From positions 1 to 29,698 of the forward strand of contig CAYONQ010000027.1 in the NCBI GenBank assembly GCA_964405375.1: a stretch of 29,698 nucleotides of DNA. Reading direction: 5' to 3'. Below the pieces are notes generated by a model. It did no database searches. It was given only the letters and a program-made list of their open reading frames with translations, and had not been told where the DNA came from. This document shows positions 14,689 to 23,175 of this stretch, piece after piece. Every line of letters starts with the position of its first letter. Position 1 is the stretch's first letter. Origin of the DNA: CAYONQ01 sp964405375. Its GTDB lineage: Bacteria > Planctomycetota > Phycisphaerae > Sedimentisphaerales > Anaerobacaceae. The position numbers and the translations under genes are program-made.

Positions 14689-15741
14689 TTAAAAAACAGG
14701 TTCCACCGTTCCGTCTTCGTTGACCTTAGCTAAAATTATTCGCTGTGAGTCAAGGTTTCGCACCTTTATGTATTCACCAGTTCTGGCCTGTTGCATAGCT
14801 TTTCCAATGGCTGTAACAACCAGCCCCGGTCTTTCAATTTGGATGATGACATTTTGATTACGCTTGACAATGACCGCCGGCTCACGTTGCCCTACCATAT
14901 CCCCACGAATCACGGTATTTGCGGGGATTCGACGTTTTGCTACAAGACCGTAAGGCGGCCTCCAGTTAGCCGGCTCAGGATGGCTCGAAATGGTCTCTTC
15001 TATCCTGATATTCTCAGGGCTTATGACCGCACCTGCGGGGATATCCGCCAGTGTTACTGCTCTACGGCAATTGTATTTCAAGCGGAAGGATATTTTTCGT
15101 GTCCCTATCTCTTGGCCATCAGCAAGCACGGCAATCTGAACCCTGGCCTGGTTTCTCGCCCTGCTTAACTCCAAGCAGGGCGAGAACTTTATCTCTTTGT
15201 TTGAGTCCGGTACGGCCAAATCTTTCGGAGTGCCTATTTGGTCTGTTCGGCAGACCGATTGCTCTACAAGATTTTCTTCCAGAAATGAACGTGCCAGTTC
15301 AACGAATTCATCACCTTTTATAATTCGCTGCTGTCGCTTTACCTTTATTTTTTCTGCACCGGTTAACATCACTTTTGAGGCACTGATGCCGTTGGATGCC
15401 AGTCTGCTTAGAACCGTTGCTCTATCGATAACAATTTCCTGGCCTGGTATTGAAAGCCGGCCTAAGGCAATCTCGCTTGCTTTGGCTGCAAGAGATTCTT
15501 CGCCCCTGATTACACTGACCTGACCCAGCGTTGGGTGGTTGCCCCTGACCGTAACCTCTCTCGGCAGGTAAATCTGGATGGCAAACTCATCCTTTGTACT
15601 GTTGGCCTTGCTATTCGTTGATGCCTGGCAGAAAAATGCGCAGGTTATAAGCACAAAGGCCATAAGTGTGCTTATGCCCCTGTGCGCTTGCGTGCTTGTG
15701 CTGTTATGTCCTTGTGCCCTTATACCTTTTCTTCTGCTCAT
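14689..15741 (-). CDS. flgA: FlgA, P-ring assembly chaperone
   Basis: This 350-residue exported protein helps FlgI assemble into the P-ring in the periplasm. The C-terminal third is the recognisable FlgA/SAF unit: VTLADIPAGAVISPENIRIE, then GLVAKRRIPANTVIRGDMV and the end VIIQIERPGLVVTAIGKAMQ with the final RIILAKVNEDGTVEPVF. The N-terminal half holds a beta-rich domain starting at EVTVRGNHPTLGQVSVIRGE. The protein is longer than the 219-residue Salmonella FlgA, as is common outside that group. The leader before the hydrophobic core is unusually long (about 27 residues) and is coded by a CATAAG/CACAAG repeat array. It starts 8 bases after the flgG stop and is followed by flgH. Confidence 0.9.
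   Translation of the reverse strand: MSRRKGIRAQGHNSTSTQAHRGISTLMAFVLITCAFFCQASTNSKANSTKDEFAIQIYLPREVTVRGNHPTLGQVSVIRGEESLAAKASEIALGRLSIPGQEIVIDRATVLSRLASNGISASKVMLTGAEKIKVKRQQRIIKGDEFVELARSFLEENLVEQSVCRTDQIGTPKDLAVPDSNKEIKFSPCLELSRARNQARVQIAVLADGQEIGTRKISFRLKYNCRRAVTLADIPAGAVISPENIRIEETISSHPEPANWRPPYGLVAKRRIPANTVIRGDMVGQREPAVIVKRNQNVIIQIERPGLVVTAIGKAMQQARTGEYIKVRNLDSQRIILAKVNEDGTVEPVF
15634..15726 (-). repeat. CATAAG/CACAAG-rich repeat inside flgA leader
   Basis: The minus strand from 15726 down to 15634 is a run of degenerate ATAAGG, GCACAAG, GCGCAC and GCATAAG units. It covers most of the first 36 codons of flgA, including the hydrophobic core of the signal peptide. It shares several identical 9-15 base stretches with the repeat in flgI, 1.7 kb away. 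Confidence 0.65.
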
Positions 15742-15749
15742 AATGGCCC

Positions 15750-16535
15750 TTATCTAACTATCCCGTTTGCCGTTCGAAGCATATCGTCCCCCGCTCTTAT
15801 CGCACGGGAGTTTATCTCGTATGCCCGCTGGGCGGTTATAAGATTGACCAACTCGGTAACCATCTGGACGTTTGATTTTTCCAGAAATCCCGACTGGATA
15901 CTGCCGAAGCCGCTTTCACCTGCGGTGCCGGTCAGGGTTGTGCCGCTTGCTTCGGTTTCTGCCAGCAGATTATCTCCTTCGCTTGAAAGCCCTGACGGAT
16001 TGGGAAAACGCGCCATTTGAATGGTCCCCACAACTGATGTGGTGCCCGCCGCGTCGGTAACATTAACACCTCCATCTTTTCCGATACCGACCGAGACCGC
16101 ATCTGTTGCAATGGTAATGGCCGGCTCTATGGCGTATCCGGTGGTGGTAACCAGCGTTCCATCGGCGTTTATCTGCAGAGCACCGTCGCGGGTATATCTT
16201 ATATCACCGTTTGGCATACTTACTTGAAGGAAGCCGTCACCCCTGATAGCTATATCGAGCTTTCGGCCGGTGTTCTGGAACTCACCGCTTGTAAAAACCT
16301 TTGTTGTAGATGCAGCGTGAACGCCACTGCCTATTTCCAGGCCGCTGGGAGAGCTTATGCCCGAAGTCACTTCCGTGCCCGATTCCGTCATCTTGAGATA
16401 AAGCAAATCCTGAAAGTTAATTTGGCTGCGCTTAAAACCTGTAGTGTTGATGTTCGCAAGGTTGTTAGCGATAACGTCCACCAGCATCTGTTGGGCCGTC
16501 ATACCTGTCGCTGCGGTTGAAAACGCTCTTAACAT
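15750..16535 (-). CDS. flgG: FlgG, distal rod protein
   Basis: This 261-residue protein builds the distal rod. The N-terminus MLRAFSTAATGMTAQQMLVD and NIANNLANINTTGFK-like stretch (IANNLANINTTGFKRSQINF) are standard, followed by FQDLLYLKM. The FlgG-specific GSGVHAASTTKVFTSGEFQ segment follows, and then LDIAIRGDGFLQV. The C-terminus ends with FLEKSNVQMVTELVNLITAQ and RAYEINSRAI, the family helix that packs in the rod core. Length equals the classical FlgG (about 260). GTAAGGAGC lies ahead of the ATG. It is placed between flgF and flgA, as in many flagellar operons. Confidence 0.96.
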   Translation of the reverse strand: MLRAFSTAATGMTAQQMLVDVIANNLANINTTGFKRSQINFQDLLYLKMTESGTEVTSGISSPSGLEIGSGVHAASTTKVFTSGEFQNTGRKLDIAIRGDGFLQVSMPNGDIRYTRDGALQINADGTLVTTTGYAIEPAITIATDAVSVGIGKDGGVNVTDAAGTTSVVGTIQMARFPNPSGLSSEGDNLLAETEASGTTLTGTAGESGFGSIQSGFLEKSNVQMVTELVNLITAQRAYEINSRAIRAGDDMLRTANGIVR

Positions 16536-16581
16536 AATTTTGCTCCTTACCTTTAACAGCAGATAGCTAATAGAAAGAACT

Positions 16582-17316
16582 TTAGCCCATAGCTACACCG
16601 ACAATACTTTTGGAGGCCTCACTCTGTGCCGAGAGGGTCTTCATATTCGCTTGGTAGAGCCGTGTCACCATTATCATATCTACCAGCTCATCAACTATCT
16701 TGACGTTGGATGCTTCCTGGTAGCCCTGTTTTACAACTATGTTTTCGGCTGCAACCGGCTCTATACCCTCCTGCGGCATCGCCAGGCAGCTTTCACCGGC
16801 CGGTACCAGCTTATTTTCGTTGTTTTCGAAATCGACAAGCCGGAATTTGCCTATTGTTGTGCCGCCGGCACTAATGGTTCCATCACTCGAGACGTTTAAT
16901 TGCGCAAGCCCTACACCGGCTGGTATCGTAATTGGCCCGGCTTCGCCGGCTACGAGCCTTCCCCCCGAGTCTACTATCTGGCCGGTCTGGTTTGTGCGAA
17001 ATGCCCCGTTGCGGGTGTAAAACGGCCCCTCGGGTGTCTCTATTACAAAGAACCCTTTACCGTACAGTGCGAAATCCAAAGGCCGGTCCGTCTCGATAAC
17101 GCTGCCCTGCGAGAAATCAAGGGCCGAATCTAAATCAATCTCGCCCGGAGAATATGTTTCTTCTCCTGCCTGCTGTGCCTCAAGCGCTTTTGCAAATGCG
17201 TTGCATATACGCTTGTATCCGACCGTGCTTACGTTGGCCAGATTGTGCGTAATGATATTGAATTCCTGCGTTAACGCATCTATGGTTGAGCTAACCTGCT
17301 CTGTAATCTCCGACAT
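16582..17316 (-). CDS. flgF: FlgF, proximal rod protein
   Basis: This 244-residue protein is a rod protein of the FlgF/FlgG family. The N-terminal helix has DALTQEFNIITHNLANVSTV followed by GYKR, and the domain junction is RPLDFALYGKGFFVIETPEG with FYTRNGAFRTNQTGQIVDSG. The C-terminal helix includes QGYQEASNVKIVDELVDMIM. It is closer to FlgF than FlgG by length, by position before flgG and by the different N-terminal pattern. GAGGAGC lies 8 bases ahead of the ATG, inside the last codons of the PilZ gene, and only 2 bases separate the two genes, so coupling is likely. Confidence 0.9.
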   Translation of the reverse strand: MSEITEQVSSTIDALTQEFNIITHNLANVSTVGYKRICNAFAKALEAQQAGEETYSPGEIDLDSALDFSQGSVIETDRPLDFALYGKGFFVIETPEGPFYTRNGAFRTNQTGQIVDSGGRLVAGEAGPITIPAGVGLAQLNVSSDGTISAGGTTIGKFRLVDFENNENKLVPAGESCLAMPQEGIEPVAAENIVVKQGYQEASNVKIVDELVDMIMVTRLYQANMKTLSAQSEASKSIVGVAMG

Positions 17317-17318
17317 TT

Positions 17319-18653
17319 TTAAGCTCCTCGCACAGCCACCGGCTCCGCAATCTTTTCTACAGCGTTTACCGAACCCCCGGCACTTTGATTTCCGGTGCCG
17401 GCTTGCAGGGCGGCGGCATTCGTAGCACGAATTAACTCGTTAACGTATGAGTCACTCAGTCTCACCAGTTCAACCGCTATTGAAAAACCGTTTTGGACGG
17501 CTTTGGTGTGCCTGACCACGCCGATATCTTCTACTACTTTGGATGTTGCAGCTTTGCTTTCCCTGGCGACGCCGCTTTGATGTGGTATCAAATCCCGTTG
17601 TTCTCCTTCATCTAATCTGATTACTACCAACACTCTGTCGCCTACCTTTAGTTCGATGGGAACCTCTATACGCAAACCGGGACCGGCCAACTCGGTAACA
17701 ACTGCAGGCACAAATTCCGGTGGATTCCAGTTGTTGTCGAAAGACACCTGCCTATTGCCGCCAAATGCTCGCCTCACATCAAAACCTTCTTTGATTTTGC
17801 CTTCGCCTGACGGCAGGGTTCTTGAGAATGGAAACTGTGCGATAAAAGCCGGCTTGTTCACCGGTACACGCAGAAAACGTCGGCGGTTAACGAACCTTAT
17901 GTTATCACTATGATTGAGAACCAGCGTGTCACCGTCGTAGCTGACCACAGAAGTGTCAAACTCCCAGACCGACCCCCCGAAATAATACCGCACCTGCCAT
18001 ATCTCACCGAAGGTAATTTTTACCGGCTTCGTCAACTTAACTATCAATTCCGTATCGTTGTTTTTTATGACGGTGGATTCAATATCCTCTGAACCATGGG
18101 CACTTTGTTGTTTTATATATAGTTTTTTGCCTGCCGGGATTTCCCTGCTTCTCAGTTTCTTCGGCTTGGCAGTCGCTTCTGTTGAAGTAGTGGCTCTTTT
18201 CCGGAAACCGAGTTTTTCACCCAGAAACGACAACTCGGTTTTCAATCTTCTGTTCTCTTCAGCCGTTGGTTGTTGTGAAGCGCCTCCTTCTACCATCTTG
18301 GTGACCCCGTGTTCAAAGGCGGTGTCCATAGTGAAGATTGCCTCACTTTGTTTTAGTTTTGCCTTGTTTGCTATTTCCAGCAGGACTTGACTCTCGCGTT
18401 CGCTCAACCCTCTTTTCCTGGCGTAGCTGGCAAACAACTGCCGGCTGGCCTTTTTCCCCTGCAGGGTGCGATTATAGCTGACCACAAAAAGCAGTATGGA
18501 TGCTGCAATTATTATCACCACCAAGGTTATGGTGAACCAGCGTCCGGTCGTAAAACTGGTGTCGAACCGGCCTGCAGCATTCCATCGCTGTATTGGTGTC
18601 AGCGCCAGAACAACAAAGGCCAAGCTATCTGTAATTGCAGCGACTGGTATCAT
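17319..18653 (-). CDS. Membrane-anchored PilZ-domain protein in the hook operon
   Basis: This 444-residue protein has one clear membrane helix near residues 40-60 (FTITLVVIIIAASILLFVV). A conserved-looking helical part follows (about 75-110, containing ARKRGLSERESQVLLEIA), then a basic linker. The C-terminal half looks like a YcgR-type pair: a beta domain (about 165-245) and a PilZ domain starting at RRRFLR near residue 255, the arginine motif that binds cyclic di-GMP. The second PilZ motif, normally D/N-x-S-x-x-G, reads ELAGPG near residue 322, so ligand binding may be weakened. In other bacteria YcgR-type proteins brake or steer the motor when cyclic di-GMP is high. Its place between flgE and flgF suggests a motor or assembly role here. 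The ribosome binding site is weak. Confidence 0.75.
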   Translation of the reverse strand: MIPVAAITDSLAFVVLALTPIQRWNAAGRFDTSFTTGRWFTITLVVIIIAASILLFVVSYNRTLQGKKASRQLFASYARKRGLSERESQVLLEIANKAKLKQSEAIFTMDTAFEHGVTKMVEGGASQQPTAEENRRLKTELSFLGEKLGFRKRATTSTEATAKPKKLRSREIPAGKKLYIKQQSAHGSEDIESTVIKNNDTELIVKLTKPVKITFGEIWQVRYYFGGSVWEFDTSVVSYDGDTLVLNHSDNIRFVNRRRFLRVPVNKPAFIAQFPFSRTLPSGEGKIKEGFDVRRAFGGNRQVSFDNNWNPPEFVPAVVTELAGPGLRIEVPIELKVGDRVLVVIRLDEGEQRDLIPHQSGVARESKAATSKVVEDIGVVRHTKAVQNGFSIAVELVRLSDSYVNELIRATNAAALQAGTGNQSAGGSVNAVEKIAEPVAVRGA

Positions 18654-18666
18654 TTTTCCAAACTTA

Positions 18667-20367
18667 CTATCTGATGAGACTGGTCAATTCTCGCAATATT
18701 TCATTGGCTATTCGGATGGTTCTCGCATTGGCCTGGAAGCCGTTTTGAGCTTGAATCATATTTACAAACTCGGTTGCCACATCGGCGTTTGATTTTTCCA
18801 GCGCACCACCATGAATTGTGCCTGCGCCACCGGTCAATGCCTGCGTAGCTACTGCTTCACCTGAGTTCGCTGAGGAAGTGAAGTACCCGCCGCCGGAACT
18901 TTCCAAAGCTGCGGGGTTCTGGAACAACGCTATCTGTATCGTCGCAATATTTTTCTTGATACCGTTGGAGAAAGCACCGATGAGGATACCTTCATGATCG
19001 ACCGAGACGGTGGACAGTCTGCCTGCCTCGTAGCCGTCCTGCTCTCTTGCCACTGCGGTAGAGTTTCCCGCAAACTGGGTCAGGCCGTCCATCTGCCCTG
19101 CTGTGCCCATTGATATCGCAATGGTTTGGGGATTTGTGGTATCGTGTGCAAACGTCATTACAAGTTCAACATCATCCGAACCACCTAAACCGGAGTAAGA
19201 ACCATTGTTGGCGTCAAAGACCACATCTTCAATACGCCGATTTGCCATTGTTATCTCGTGAATGTTTCCTGTGATTGAGGTCAGTACCATATCCCAGGTA
19301 TTGGAAGTATCTGTTCGGACAAACGCACCTGTGAGAACGTGTTTACCACCTTGAGTGTCATAAACTGTAATGTTGACGCTTTTGACTTCTTCGCCGCCGA
19401 TGGTTGATATCTCAAAATAAGCCGGTGTTTCCAAATCATGGGTCTCTGTGCCGGCTGGTGTGTATGCCAAGGTAATATCTGACTTGCTGAAGCCACTGTT
19501 ATCATCGGTTATTCGTATCTTGCCATTGACCAAAGACGCCGTCGCGTCGACGAGAACGTTATTATTTAGTTCATCGATAAGATCCTGCACTGTTTCCTGG
19601 CCGGCAACAGTAAGAGCCAGGGAGCCGGATATTGAGTTGCGGTCCGGGTCGTAACCGGTGATGTTAATTGTCCCTGACTCGGTACCGCCCAATTTCCCCC
19701 CAGTCCCTGAGCCGCCGCTAAATTGGTCAAGCTCATCAATTACTGTAGTCAACTGGGCTACGGTTCCATCCTTGGTATAAGCTATATTCGAGTTAAGCAC
19801 ATTGGTTTGCGGTGTATCGAACGTTGCGTCGGCGCTTAGGTTGCCGGACACCTTTACTTCCGAAGTAGCACTTGCCGGCATTGCCACATCATAAGGCACG
19901 TGAATATCGGTGTCGCCGGAGCTCTGAAAACCGTCACTTTCACCTACCGAACCGATGCGCTGGACACGATAACCCGTAGCAGGGTCAACCAGAATCGAGT
20001 CCGCATCAACAGCAAATGCACCCGCGCGAGTGTAAATGCTGCCTTCACTGCCCTTCAGCACGAAATAACCCTCTCCTTCCATCGCCAGGTCCAGAGGATT
20101 GCCCGTGTTTACGAGATTACCCTGCGACATATTGGGTGATATGCCGGCTATTCCAACGCCGCTACCCATCTGCTGGGGGTTGGTACCGCCGACATTAGAT
20201 GTCGGCTGCGAGGCCTTCTTTATAGTCTCACTCAATAGCTCTGAGAAGGTTATTCTGCTCGCCTTGAAAGCGGTCGTATTGACATTGGCCAGATTATTAC
20301 CCGCTATATCGAGCATCTTCTGATGGGCCTGCAGTCCCGTAACGCCGGCTGATAGTGCAAAACTCAT
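18667..20367 (-). CDS. flgE: FlgE, flagellar hook protein
   Basis: This 566-residue protein polymerises into the hook. The N-terminus (MSFALSAGVTGLQAHQKMLD, then GNNLANVNTTAFKASRITF) and the start of the next domain (GNPLDLAMEGEGYFVLKG) are FlgE signatures. So are NADVATEFVNMIQAQNGFQA and the NARTIRIANEILREL end. It is about 160 residues longer than Salmonella FlgE because of bigger surface domains between residues 150 and 400. AAGGAG lies ahead of the ATG. It follows flgD (hook cap) after 43 bases, the usual order. The next gene downstream is the PilZ protein. Confidence 0.95.
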   Translation of the reverse strand: MSFALSAGVTGLQAHQKMLDIAGNNLANVNTTAFKASRITFSELLSETIKKASQPTSNVGGTNPQQMGSGVGIAGISPNMSQGNLVNTGNPLDLAMEGEGYFVLKGSEGSIYTRAGAFAVDADSILVDPATGYRVQRIGSVGESDGFQSSGDTDIHVPYDVAMPASATSEVKVSGNLSADATFDTPQTNVLNSNIAYTKDGTVAQLTTVIDELDQFSGGSGTGGKLGGTESGTINITGYDPDRNSISGSLALTVAGQETVQDLIDELNNNVLVDATASLVNGKIRITDDNSGFSKSDITLAYTPAGTETHDLETPAYFEISTIGGEEVKSVNITVYDTQGGKHVLTGAFVRTDTSNTWDMVLTSITGNIHEITMANRRIEDVVFDANNGSYSGLGGSDDVELVMTFAHDTTNPQTIAISMGTAGQMDGLTQFAGNSTAVAREQDGYEAGRLSTVSVDHEGILIGAFSNGIKKNIATIQIALFQNPAALESSGGGYFTSSANSGEAVATQALTGGAGTIHGGALEKSNADVATEFVNMIQAQNGFQANARTIRIANEILRELTSLIR

Positions 20368-20410
20368 TTTTGTTTCTCCTTAATATTTTGGGAATCTAAA
20401 TCCTGTTTTT

Positions 20411-20806
20411 TTAGTCTTTGACCGAAACTATACCGTCTAATCTGAGGGTGTACTGCTCGTCACCTGCCTCTACTATCAGGAGATTTTCCCCCTCAGGGTC
20501 GTTAAAAACTTCTTTGACGGTGCCGCTTATCTTTTCCAAATCACCTGTCTGGGTTTCTATCAAAAATGAGACGTTCTTACCTATCAGCGAGTTAGCATAG
20601 GCCGACTCAACAGTACCAAGGACCTCTGCAAAGCTTGAGTTCATTGATTCGAGCTGCTGCAGTTGCGAGAACATTGCCAGTTGAGAAGCCATTTCGTTAT
20701 TGTCCAGCGGTTCCAGCGGATTCTGATTCTGAAGCTGTGCTATCAAAAGTTTCATATAATCCATCTGAATGTTACTGGCTGTTGCTATTGCTGATACTGA
20801 GTTCAT
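20411..20806 (-). CDS. flgD: FlgD, hook cap / hook scaffolding protein (short form)
   Basis: This 131-residue protein caps the growing hook and lets FlgE subunits fold in place. The N-terminal segment MDYMKLLIAQLQNQNPLEPL with DNNEMASQLAMFSQLQQLE is the hallmark FlgD export and capping region. The part after residue 75 is a small beta-rich domain beginning ANSLIGKNVSFLIETQTGDL. The protein lacks the larger FlnID/Tudor-like second half of the 232-residue Salmonella FlgD, a short form also seen in other phyla. AAGGAAAA precedes the ATG. It is the first gene of the hook operon and lies 66 bases downstream of a sigma-54 promoter. Confidence 0.92.
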   Translation of the reverse strand: MNSVSAIATASNIQMDYMKLLIAQLQNQNPLEPLDNNEMASQLAMFSQLQQLESMNSSFAEVLGTVESAYANSLIGKNVSFLIETQTGDLEKISGTVKEVFNDPEGENLLIVEAGDEQYTLRLDGIVSVKD

Positions 20807-21351
20807 CGATTTTTCCTTCTTAAAAAACTGGAAACTAACCGCGCTGCCACGAATGGCCGGTCAGCAGGTCCGCAATTAGCGTGCCATACTCATATCAAGG
20901 TTGGTTTTGTGATTGATAACTTCTTGCTGCAAGGGATGTTGGAAAAATTGCAAAATTGCAAAATACCTAAATTGGTTCTATGAAAAAGTTTTTCAAGGGA
21001 TAAACTTTCCTGATGTACCGGAAGATTTCGCCAGTCGCAGCTTGATGGTTATGCCAAATTTTTTATCCGTTTGTTTGGTTTAGTTGGTGATGTTAAAACG
21101 TCCTATAAAAAATGGCGTTATCTTGCTGTAAGTTTTGCCTCTTTTGTTCCGTGCCTGTTCAGGCGAGGAACTATGCTTAATAGGTGTGGAATGTCCGATA
21201 AAATTATCACAGAATGTTTGTGGCAGATAAACCGGAGATATTATTGGCCGGTCCCATAAAAAATTAAAGTTGCCGCAGGTTTTTGTCGATTTACCGGACA
21301 TCTGCATAACGAAAAAACCGTGGGGGATAACACCTGTGGCTTTAGACACGG
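20807..21351. other. Divergent regulatory region between flgD and the first sigma-54 activator
   Basis: This 545-base stretch has no convincing gene. It holds the flgD sigma-54 promoter and, further upstream at 20947-20962, an ATTGCAAA octamer repeated twice in tandem. Such A/T-rich repeats could be activator sites, but this is not shown. I saw no sigma-54 motif reading toward the activator gene, and no strong -35/-10 pair either, so that promoter is unassigned. Confidence 0.6.
20872..20886 (-). promoter_or_regulatory. Sigma-54 promoter of the hook operon
   Basis: The minus strand reads TGGCACGCTAATTGC, an exact match to the sigma-54 core TGGCACG-N4-TTGC. The GG (20885-20884) and GC (20873-20872) are 10 bases apart. 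Transcription should begin near 20860, about 55 bases upstream of the flgD ATG. It places the whole flgD-to-flgL operon under an NtrC-type activator, as in the hook-gene class of Vibrio and Pseudomonas. Confidence 0.88.
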
Positions 21352-22851
21352 ATGGCTTTACGTAGAATCGTTGTAGTAAGCAGGCAAGCAGAGATTCAAC
21401 AATTAGCTCGGCGGGTTGCGCAGGAAACATTTGTGGCCGATGACCTTGCCGATGCTTTGGATATCACTGAGACGGCCAATCCGGATTTAGTTGTTTTTGA
21501 CCATCAATTTAGTCCTCCTCATATCCGCGAGTTTCTCAATATCCTGCTGGGGCGCAATAAAAACCCGATGAATGTCCCTGTCGTAGCGGTTGGTAACGGT
21601 GAAAGTGATACCGATTTATCTGCAGAGTTCATTCAGGCGGGGGCTGTGGACTGTCTGAAGGGTAAGCAGGATTATGGTCGGTTGCAGCATATTGCAAGTC
21701 GGATAGAAAATAAATCCAGCGCTGTTGACTCTGCCGGTTCTGAAACAGACCCAAACTATTTCTTTGCCGAGCAGTGGGCTGCCTCTGTCTTTATGGTCGG
21801 TCGCAGTAAAGCAATCCTCAGTACTGTCAAAATGATTAAGCTGGTTGCTGCCAGCCGATGCAATCCGGCCTTGATAGTCGGCGAAACGGGCACAGGTAAG
21901 GAACTGGCCGCCAAGGCGATTCATGCTCTAAGGCACCCTGACGAACCGTTTGTGGCCGTAAATTGTGCGGCCCTGACCGCAAATCTGCTGGAAAGTGAGC
22001 TTTTTGGGCACGTCAAGGGCTCTTTCACAGGTGCCGACCGTGAAAAAACCGGGCTTTTGGAACTGGCAGGGAAGGGTACGCTTTTCCTTGATGAAATCTC
22101 CGAGATGCCGATTGGCCTGCAGGCCAAATTGCTGCGGGTTCTCCAGGAGAAGACCTTCCGAAAGGTCGGAGGCATCAAAAATATCACCTGCGATGCCACA
22201 ATAATAACTTCGAGCAATCGTGACCTCGAAAGTCAGGTCAGAGCTAATTGTTTCCGCCGGGACCTTTATTACCGACTGAACATCTGTCCCATTACCATCG
22301 CACCCCTTAGAGCACCCCAGCGGAGAGAGGATGTTCAGCTTCTGGCTGAATACTTCCTGAAGACCTCAACTGTCTGCCCCGAGAAACATAATAAGATAAC
22401 CTCATTTACTAAATTGGCTATGGAGTCCTTGCAGAAGCACGATTGGCCGGGAAATGTTCGTGAACTGCGTAATGTTATTGAAAGGGCCATAATACTGGAA
22501 ACCACGGGCAAAATCGGTCTAAGCGGCATCGTGATTAACCCGGGTGAATGGGGGCAGCCATCGGACGGTTTGACAGCTGGTCATATCAAGAATTTTTCAC
22601 TCGCGGAGGCTGAACGGCAGCTTATCACACGGGCCCTGCAGGAAACGGGCTGGCAAAAGACCAGGGCCGCTGCTCTGCTCGGCATAACGAGGGCAACCCT
22701 ATACGCCAAGGTCAAGCAGTACAATATTGAAAAGGGTTCGTATATCACAGATGACCACGGCATGCAAAAAAGCACATTTAGCCCATCCTCGGGAGAGGTG
22801 CAAAACGACCCCTTAACATCATCCACTCCTCAACCCGTAACGGTTGCATAA
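21352..22851 (+). CDS. Sigma-54-dependent transcriptional activator, FleQ/FlrA-like
   Basis: This 499-residue protein has three parts. Residues 1-125 form a receiver-like domain: Asp50 sits at the phospho-acceptor position (VVFDHQF), but the acidic pocket of the first strand is replaced by VVVSRQ and the end lacks the usual Lys-Pro, so it is degenerate. Residues about 145-385 are the AAA+ domain with Walker A GETGTGKE (177-184), the sigma-54 contact loop GSFTGA (223-228, instead of GAFTGA) and Walker B LFLDEI. The C-terminus (about 425-465) is a Fis-type helix-turn-helix (TRAAALLGITRATLYAKVKQ). A degenerate receiver fits FleQ/FlrA-type master flagellar regulators. It is divergent from the hook operon. 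The ribosome binding site before ATG 21352 is poor. Confidence 0.9.
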   Translation: MALRRIVVVSRQAEIQQLARRVAQETFVADDLADALDITETANPDLVVFDHQFSPPHIREFLNILLGRNKNPMNVPVVAVGNGESDTDLSAEFIQAGAVDCLKGKQDYGRLQHIASRIENKSSAVDSAGSETDPNYFFAEQWAASVFMVGRSKAILSTVKMIKLVAASRCNPALIVGETGTGKELAAKAIHALRHPDEPFVAVNCAALTANLLESELFGHVKGSFTGADREKTGLLELAGKGTLFLDEISEMPIGLQAKLLRVLQEKTFRKVGGIKNITCDATIITSSNRDLESQVRANCFRRDLYYRLNICPITIAPLRAPQRREDVQLLAEYFLKTSTVCPEKHNKITSFTKLAMESLQKHDWPGNVRELRNVIERAIILETTGKIGLSGIVINPGEWGQPSDGLTAGHIKNFSLAEAERQLITRALQETGWQKTRAAALLGITRATLYAKVKQYNIEKGSYITDDHGMQKSTFSPSSGEVQNDPLTSSTPQPVTVA

Positions 22852-22861
22852 TTCGTCATAT

Positions 22862-22907
22862 GTGAAGCGGCAGACGAGATATGAGATACGCTTCACAAGA
22901 TACGAAC
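22862..22907 (+). repeat. GTGAAGC inverted repeat with GATACGA units
   Basis: GTGAAGC at 22862-22868 and its complement GCTTCAC at 22890-22896 flank degenerate copies of GAGATACGA. AAGATACGAAC follows directly. The same order, GTGAAGC-AAGATACGA, starts the GT2 glycosyltransferase gene on the minus strand (6932-6969). It lies 10 bases after the activator stop codon. It is not followed by a T-run. Confidence 0.6.
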
Positions 22908-23125
22908 TAATTCCTGTTAGACATCCTGCCGGAAGCCGATGAAATTGGCGAAAGATAAATGCTCGATATCGTGTCGGAAAATCTGTCGGCTCGTCTAAAA
23001 TCCTGACATTCTTTTACGAAGTCCGCAGGGTGCCTTATGGCATAAACGGCCTGATTTAGCACAAAAAGAACGATTTTCGGGCAAAAGACACCCAAACACG
23101 CGCTACAAAGCATCTTAGCCGGGCT

Positions 23126-23140
23126 TGGCACAGCTATTGC
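23126..23140 (+). promoter_or_regulatory. Sigma-54 promoter of the TPR-fliL-fliM operon
   Basis: The plus strand reads TTGGCACAGCTATTGC, with GG (23127-23128) and GC (23139-23140) 10 bases apart, close to the consensus TTGGCACG-N4-TTGC. Transcription would begin near 23152, leaving a leader of about 145 bases before ATG 23297. It suggests the TPR proteins, the second activator, FliL and FliM are expressed with the hook class. Confidence 0.82.
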
Positions 23141-23175
23141 TAGGTTTTAGCAAAGGTTGTGGGCTGTCGTTTTGC

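Noticed and set aside
22907..23131. Minus-strand open frame in the gap before the large TPR gene
   Set aside because: Only 74 codons, no ribosome binding site or recognisable motif, and it lies in the region occupied by the sigma-54 promoter.
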